Below, piece after piece: positions 7,127 through 8,904 of a DNA stretch of 8,904 bases (the stretch's first letter is position 1; the number at the start of each line of letters is the position of its first letter). The position numbers and the translations under genes were made by a program. Under the pieces are notes generated by a model. It was not told the DNA's origin. It was given only the letters and a program-made list of their open reading frames with translations, and did no database searches. Origin of the DNA: Promethearchaeia archaeon (GTDB taxonomy: Archaea > Asgardarchaeota > Lokiarchaeia > Sigyniarchaeales > SOKP01); assembly GCA_029856445.1 (NCBI GenBank), contig JAHQWY010000142.1, positions 1 through 8,904 on the forward strand, written 5' to 3'.

Positions 7127-7152
7127 GAAATAAGAAAACAAAATAAAATAAG
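7127..7152 (-). terminator. T-rich tract after GHMP kinase gene
   Basis: On the minus strand, about 20 nt past the TAG of the kinase, the sequence is dominated by T runs (CTTATTTTATTTTGTTTTC and onward). Archaeal RNA polymerase commonly terminates at such poly-T tracts without a hairpin. This would separate the kinase transcript from the downstream acidic-protein/ATPase operon. The general AT richness of the region limits confidence. Confidence 0.4.
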
Positions 7153-7172
7153 GCATAAATAATCGAAATAAC

Positions 7173-8423
7173 CTAATATAACTTTTTCACTCCAGTTTTA
7201 TTAATTTCTATTTGATAAAAATGAGCATTGCGTAATTTATCTATTATCTCTAAGGGATACGATGGATATTTCTTAGCAAAGATTTCCTTTTTCGTAATAA
7301 TTTCTTTTAATTTAGTCTGCCAGTAATCTAAAATTGCTTCTATCTTATTTGGATTAACTAACGCAAAAATGGAGCCTCCACCACCAGCACCAGTTAATTT
7401 AGCAGCATAGACATCAGGATGTTCCTCTATTAGCTCTATTAGAATGTTGTTTGCTAATCCAATTCCATGTTTGAATCCAGCTTCTTTCATAACATCATTC
7501 ATAATTCTGGTATTTTCTTTGAGAAGCTTTCCTAATGCAGGCCAATCACGCTTCATAATTGCAAATCTAGATTTCCAAGAAATTTCAGCTATTTTTTTAT
7601 AACTATTCACAAAAAATGAATTACCCTGTAGGTAAATTTTCCTTAATTTTCCATGTACATCTCCACTTTCATGAGGTACTCCAGAATAACATATAATTAT
7701 AGGGATATCATTTAATTCATATATTTTATCAATTCTATCGTAAATAGCTAATGGTTCTTCTGCTAAAGCTTTATGAAACAATTTTCCTTGGTATGAGCAA
7801 AAACATAATCCTCCTCTACTTATTACATATCTATCTCCATAACCTGCCGTAATTTTCAAGTCTTCATCCTCAACTTTTGTTGCTATTTCTGCTATAATGT
7901 CTTTATTGATTGGTAATTCATTTTCTTTTAAGACTTGAATGTTATTATATAAATCAAAGAATTTTGCTAATCCATAGAGCAAAGCAATTATAATAGCAGC
8001 ACTCCCTCCAAGACCACTTTTTTCTGGTATTGTGGAAATTAAACCAATTTCAATATTCGAATTTAAAAAATAACTCTCAAAGTTAGAATACATTTTACAT
8101 AATCTGTATATAGTAGCATAAATTAGTTTATTCTCCCCTTTGAGCCTATCTTTGATTTGATTTCTCTTTTTAGGAAGCAAATCTTCATTTTTTACCTCAA
8201 TAAGAAATTGATCCTTCGATTTTTTCACAGTAAATACTCTTAATCGACTCTCTCCTTCAATCACCTTTATATATAAAAATACAGAGAGAGGGTTCTTCAA
8301 ACCTTTTATGGCTACTGAAGGCATCCAAAAGTCCCCTTCTACAGCATCTAAAGGATTAATCAAATTAATTCGTGAAGGTGCTTGAATTATTATATCTGGG
8401 TTTAAACTCAAGAGAAAATTCAT
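7173..8423 (-). CDS. GHMP-family kinase, likely sugar or sugar-acid kinase
   Basis: A cytosolic ATP-dependent kinase of the galactokinase/homoserine/mevalonate/phosphomevalonate kinase family. With the ATG at 8423 it is 416 residues. In that numbering motif 1 is APSRINLINP (15-24), motif 2 is the glycine-rich ATP loop PEKSGLGGSAA (133-143), and motif 3 is KLTGAGGGGS (342-351). The segment ITAGYGDRY (191-199), followed by GGL, holds the probable catalytic Asp197. The AGxxDR-then-GGL pattern recalls plant glucuronokinase and heptose 7-phosphate kinases rather than mevalonate kinase, which has a GxPSGxD context. The substrate may therefore be a sugar acid or sugar phosphate; this is a recalled-motif judgement. 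A longer form beginning at TTG 8450 adds nine residues. ATG is preferred because the family normally has only a short lead before motif 1, although TTG fits promoter spacing for a leaderless message. No neighbouring gene indicates a pathway. Confidence 0.85.
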   Translation of the reverse strand: MNFLLSLNPDIIIQAPSRINLINPLDAVEGDFWMPSVAIKGLKNPLSVFLYIKVIEGESRLRVFTVKKSKDQFLIEVKNEDLLPKKRNQIKDRLKGENKLIYATIYRLCKMYSNFESYFLNSNIEIGLISTIPEKSGLGGSAAIIIALLYGLAKFFDLYNNIQVLKENELPINKDIIAEIATKVEDEDLKITAGYGDRYVISRGGLCFCSYQGKLFHKALAEEPLAIYDRIDKIYELNDIPIIICYSGVPHESGDVHGKLRKIYLQGNSFFVNSYKKIAEISWKSRFAIMKRDWPALGKLLKENTRIMNDVMKEAGFKHGIGLANNILIELIEEHPDVYAAKLTGAGGGGSIFALVNPNKIEAILDYWQTKLKEIITKKEIFAKKYPSYPLEIIDKLRNAHFYQIEINKTGVKKLY

Positions 8424-8438
8424 TATATCTTTAAGCAA

Positions 8439-8448
8439 GGTAATTACC
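8439..8448. repeat. 10-bp palindrome GGTAATTACC at the kinase 5' end
   Basis: GGTAATTACC is self-complementary and lies between the promoter-like element and the ATG at 8423, overlapping the alternative TTG start. Read on the plus strand with flanks, AAGGTAATTACCAAAGTCTGA (8437-8457) matches AAGGTAATTATCCAAGACTGA (2279-2299), the region before the second TPR gene, at 18 of 21 positions. It could be a binding site shared by the two genes, or chance. Confidence 0.3.
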
Positions 8449-8458
8449 AAAGTCTGAG

Positions 8459-8482
8459 TATAATTTAAGTAATTATAACCTT
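8459..8482 (-). promoter_or_regulatory. Promoter-like element upstream of GHMP kinase
   Basis: The minus strand reads AAGGTTATAAT from 8482 to 8472, identical over 11 bases to the element at 231-241 before the first complete TPR gene. It is followed by TTACTTAAATTATA. AAGG could act as the TFB-recognition element and TTATAAT as the TATA box. The centre of TTATAAT is about 25 nt from the alternative TTG start at 8450, and 52 nt from ATG 8423, giving either a leaderless message or a 27-nt leader. Confidence 0.4.
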
Positions 8483-8624
8483 CATGTAGATTTAAGTTTT
8501 GTTTTAAGAGTTAACTGAAAGATTAGGATAGATTTAAATTTTTACCCATAAACATAAATCTTATTTACAATTGACGACTATTTTCGGAAATTACTATTCA
8601 TATTAGAATTAGATTTTAGTAAAA

Positions 8625-8632
8625 TTATAAAA
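8625..8632 (+). promoter_or_regulatory. TATA-like box upstream of the truncated right-end gene
   Basis: TTATAAAA, preceded by AAAA, is a good archaeal TATA match 79 nt before the ATG at 8704. Initiation some 25 nt downstream would leave a leader of about 50 nt. The alternative TTTAAAT near 8533 also resembles a TATA box, but it would give a much longer leader. The rest of the divergent spacer shows no RNA gene or further open frame. Confidence 0.3.
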
Positions 8633-8703
8633 GTGAGTTCGTTCTAATATATTGGTAGTAATACAAAAAGAAATTCTCAAATAAACCAACAAATCTCAGT
8701 AAA

Positions 8704-8904
8704 ATGTGTTCCTCAGTTTCATTCCAGAATGTTTCAGAGTTGACCAAGACAGAGTTATTAGAAAGAGCGAATCAATTTATTTTTTCTACTGGTTTAAATG
8801 ATGGAGCTTCTAAATTATGTAAAGCAAACATGCGGTATGGCTTAGCTTCATTTCATCTTATACAAGAAAAGTATGGATTTGAACCTAAGGCAACATTTAT
8901 TTCT
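8704..8904 (+). CDS. Hypothetical protein, N-terminal part (cut by window end)
   Basis: An open frame begins at ATG 8704 and runs off the window end without a stop, giving 67 residues. The frame is closed upstream by TAA at 8659-8661, and this is the first ATG after it. The N-terminus (MCSSVSFQNVSELTKTELL) leads into an amphipathic helix, and a second helical stretch follows around residues 40-58. There are two Cys residues (2 and 39) but no recognisable motif. It is transcribed divergently from the GHMP kinase across a 253-280 nt spacer containing TATA-like sequences. I do not recognise the family. The frame is plausible from its composition, its length without stops and its upstream promoter-like box, but short enough that it could be spurious. 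Confidence 0.55.
   Translation, partial: MCSSVSFQNVSELTKTELLERANQFIFSTGLNDGASKLCKANMRYGLASFHLIQEKYGFEPKATFIS

Noticed and set aside
7173..8450. Annotation of the GHMP kinase as mevalonate kinase
   Set aside because: The motif 1 region and the catalytic segment differ from the mevalonate kinase pattern, and no isoprenoid gene lies nearby. The glycine-rich third motif alone is shared across the family.
8451..8703. Possible tRNA or small RNA in the divergent spacer
   Set aside because: No cloverleaf pairing, TTC-type loop motif or stable GC-bearing stem was found. The stretch is AT-rich promoter-like sequence.

Overview
The window looks like a piece of an archaeal genome. It is strongly AT-rich, its genes have no convincing Shine-Dalgarno sequences, and its intergenic regions carry TATA-like boxes. 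Long TPR proteins with a conserved alpha/beta C-terminal domain recall the lineage-expanded TPR proteins of Asgard archaea, Lokiarchaeia in particular. That placement is inferred from recalled sequence style only; no rRNA, tRNA or other marker gene is present to confirm it.

Plus strand, left (1-5068): the C-terminal end of one TPR-family protein (1-164) is followed by two complete paralogues (259-2205 and 2307-4274). All three align without gaps at their C-termini, so this is a tandem gene family cut by the window edge. The spacers in front of the two complete copies are also similar to each other, including a shared element 28 nt before each ATG, so promoters were copied with the genes. A HEAT-like repeat protein (4334-5068) follows 59 nt later and may be co-transcribed. 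All of these are soluble helical-repeat proteins of the kind that scaffold other proteins.

Minus strand, middle (5073-6971): a likely two-gene operon. The promoter-proximal gene (6971 to 6345) encodes an acidic, apparently beta-rich 208-residue protein that I do not recognise. It is followed after 18 nt by a P-loop ATPase of AAA+/ORC-like type (6326 to 5073) with clear Walker A, Walker B, sensor 1 and sensor 2 motifs but no winged-helix domain. The ATPase ends only 4 nt from the end of the convergent HEAT gene.

Minus strand, right (7173-8423 or 8450): a GHMP-family small-molecule kinase with all three family motifs, closest by eye to the glucuronokinase/heptose-kinase side of the family. A 250-280 nt divergent spacer separates it from the start of an unrecognised plus-strand gene (8704 onward) cut by the window end.

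No RNA genes, CRISPR arrays, insertion sequences or mobile-element genes were seen. The most notable items are the tandem TPR/longin-like family with duplicated promoters and the uncharacterised acidic-protein/ATPase pair.
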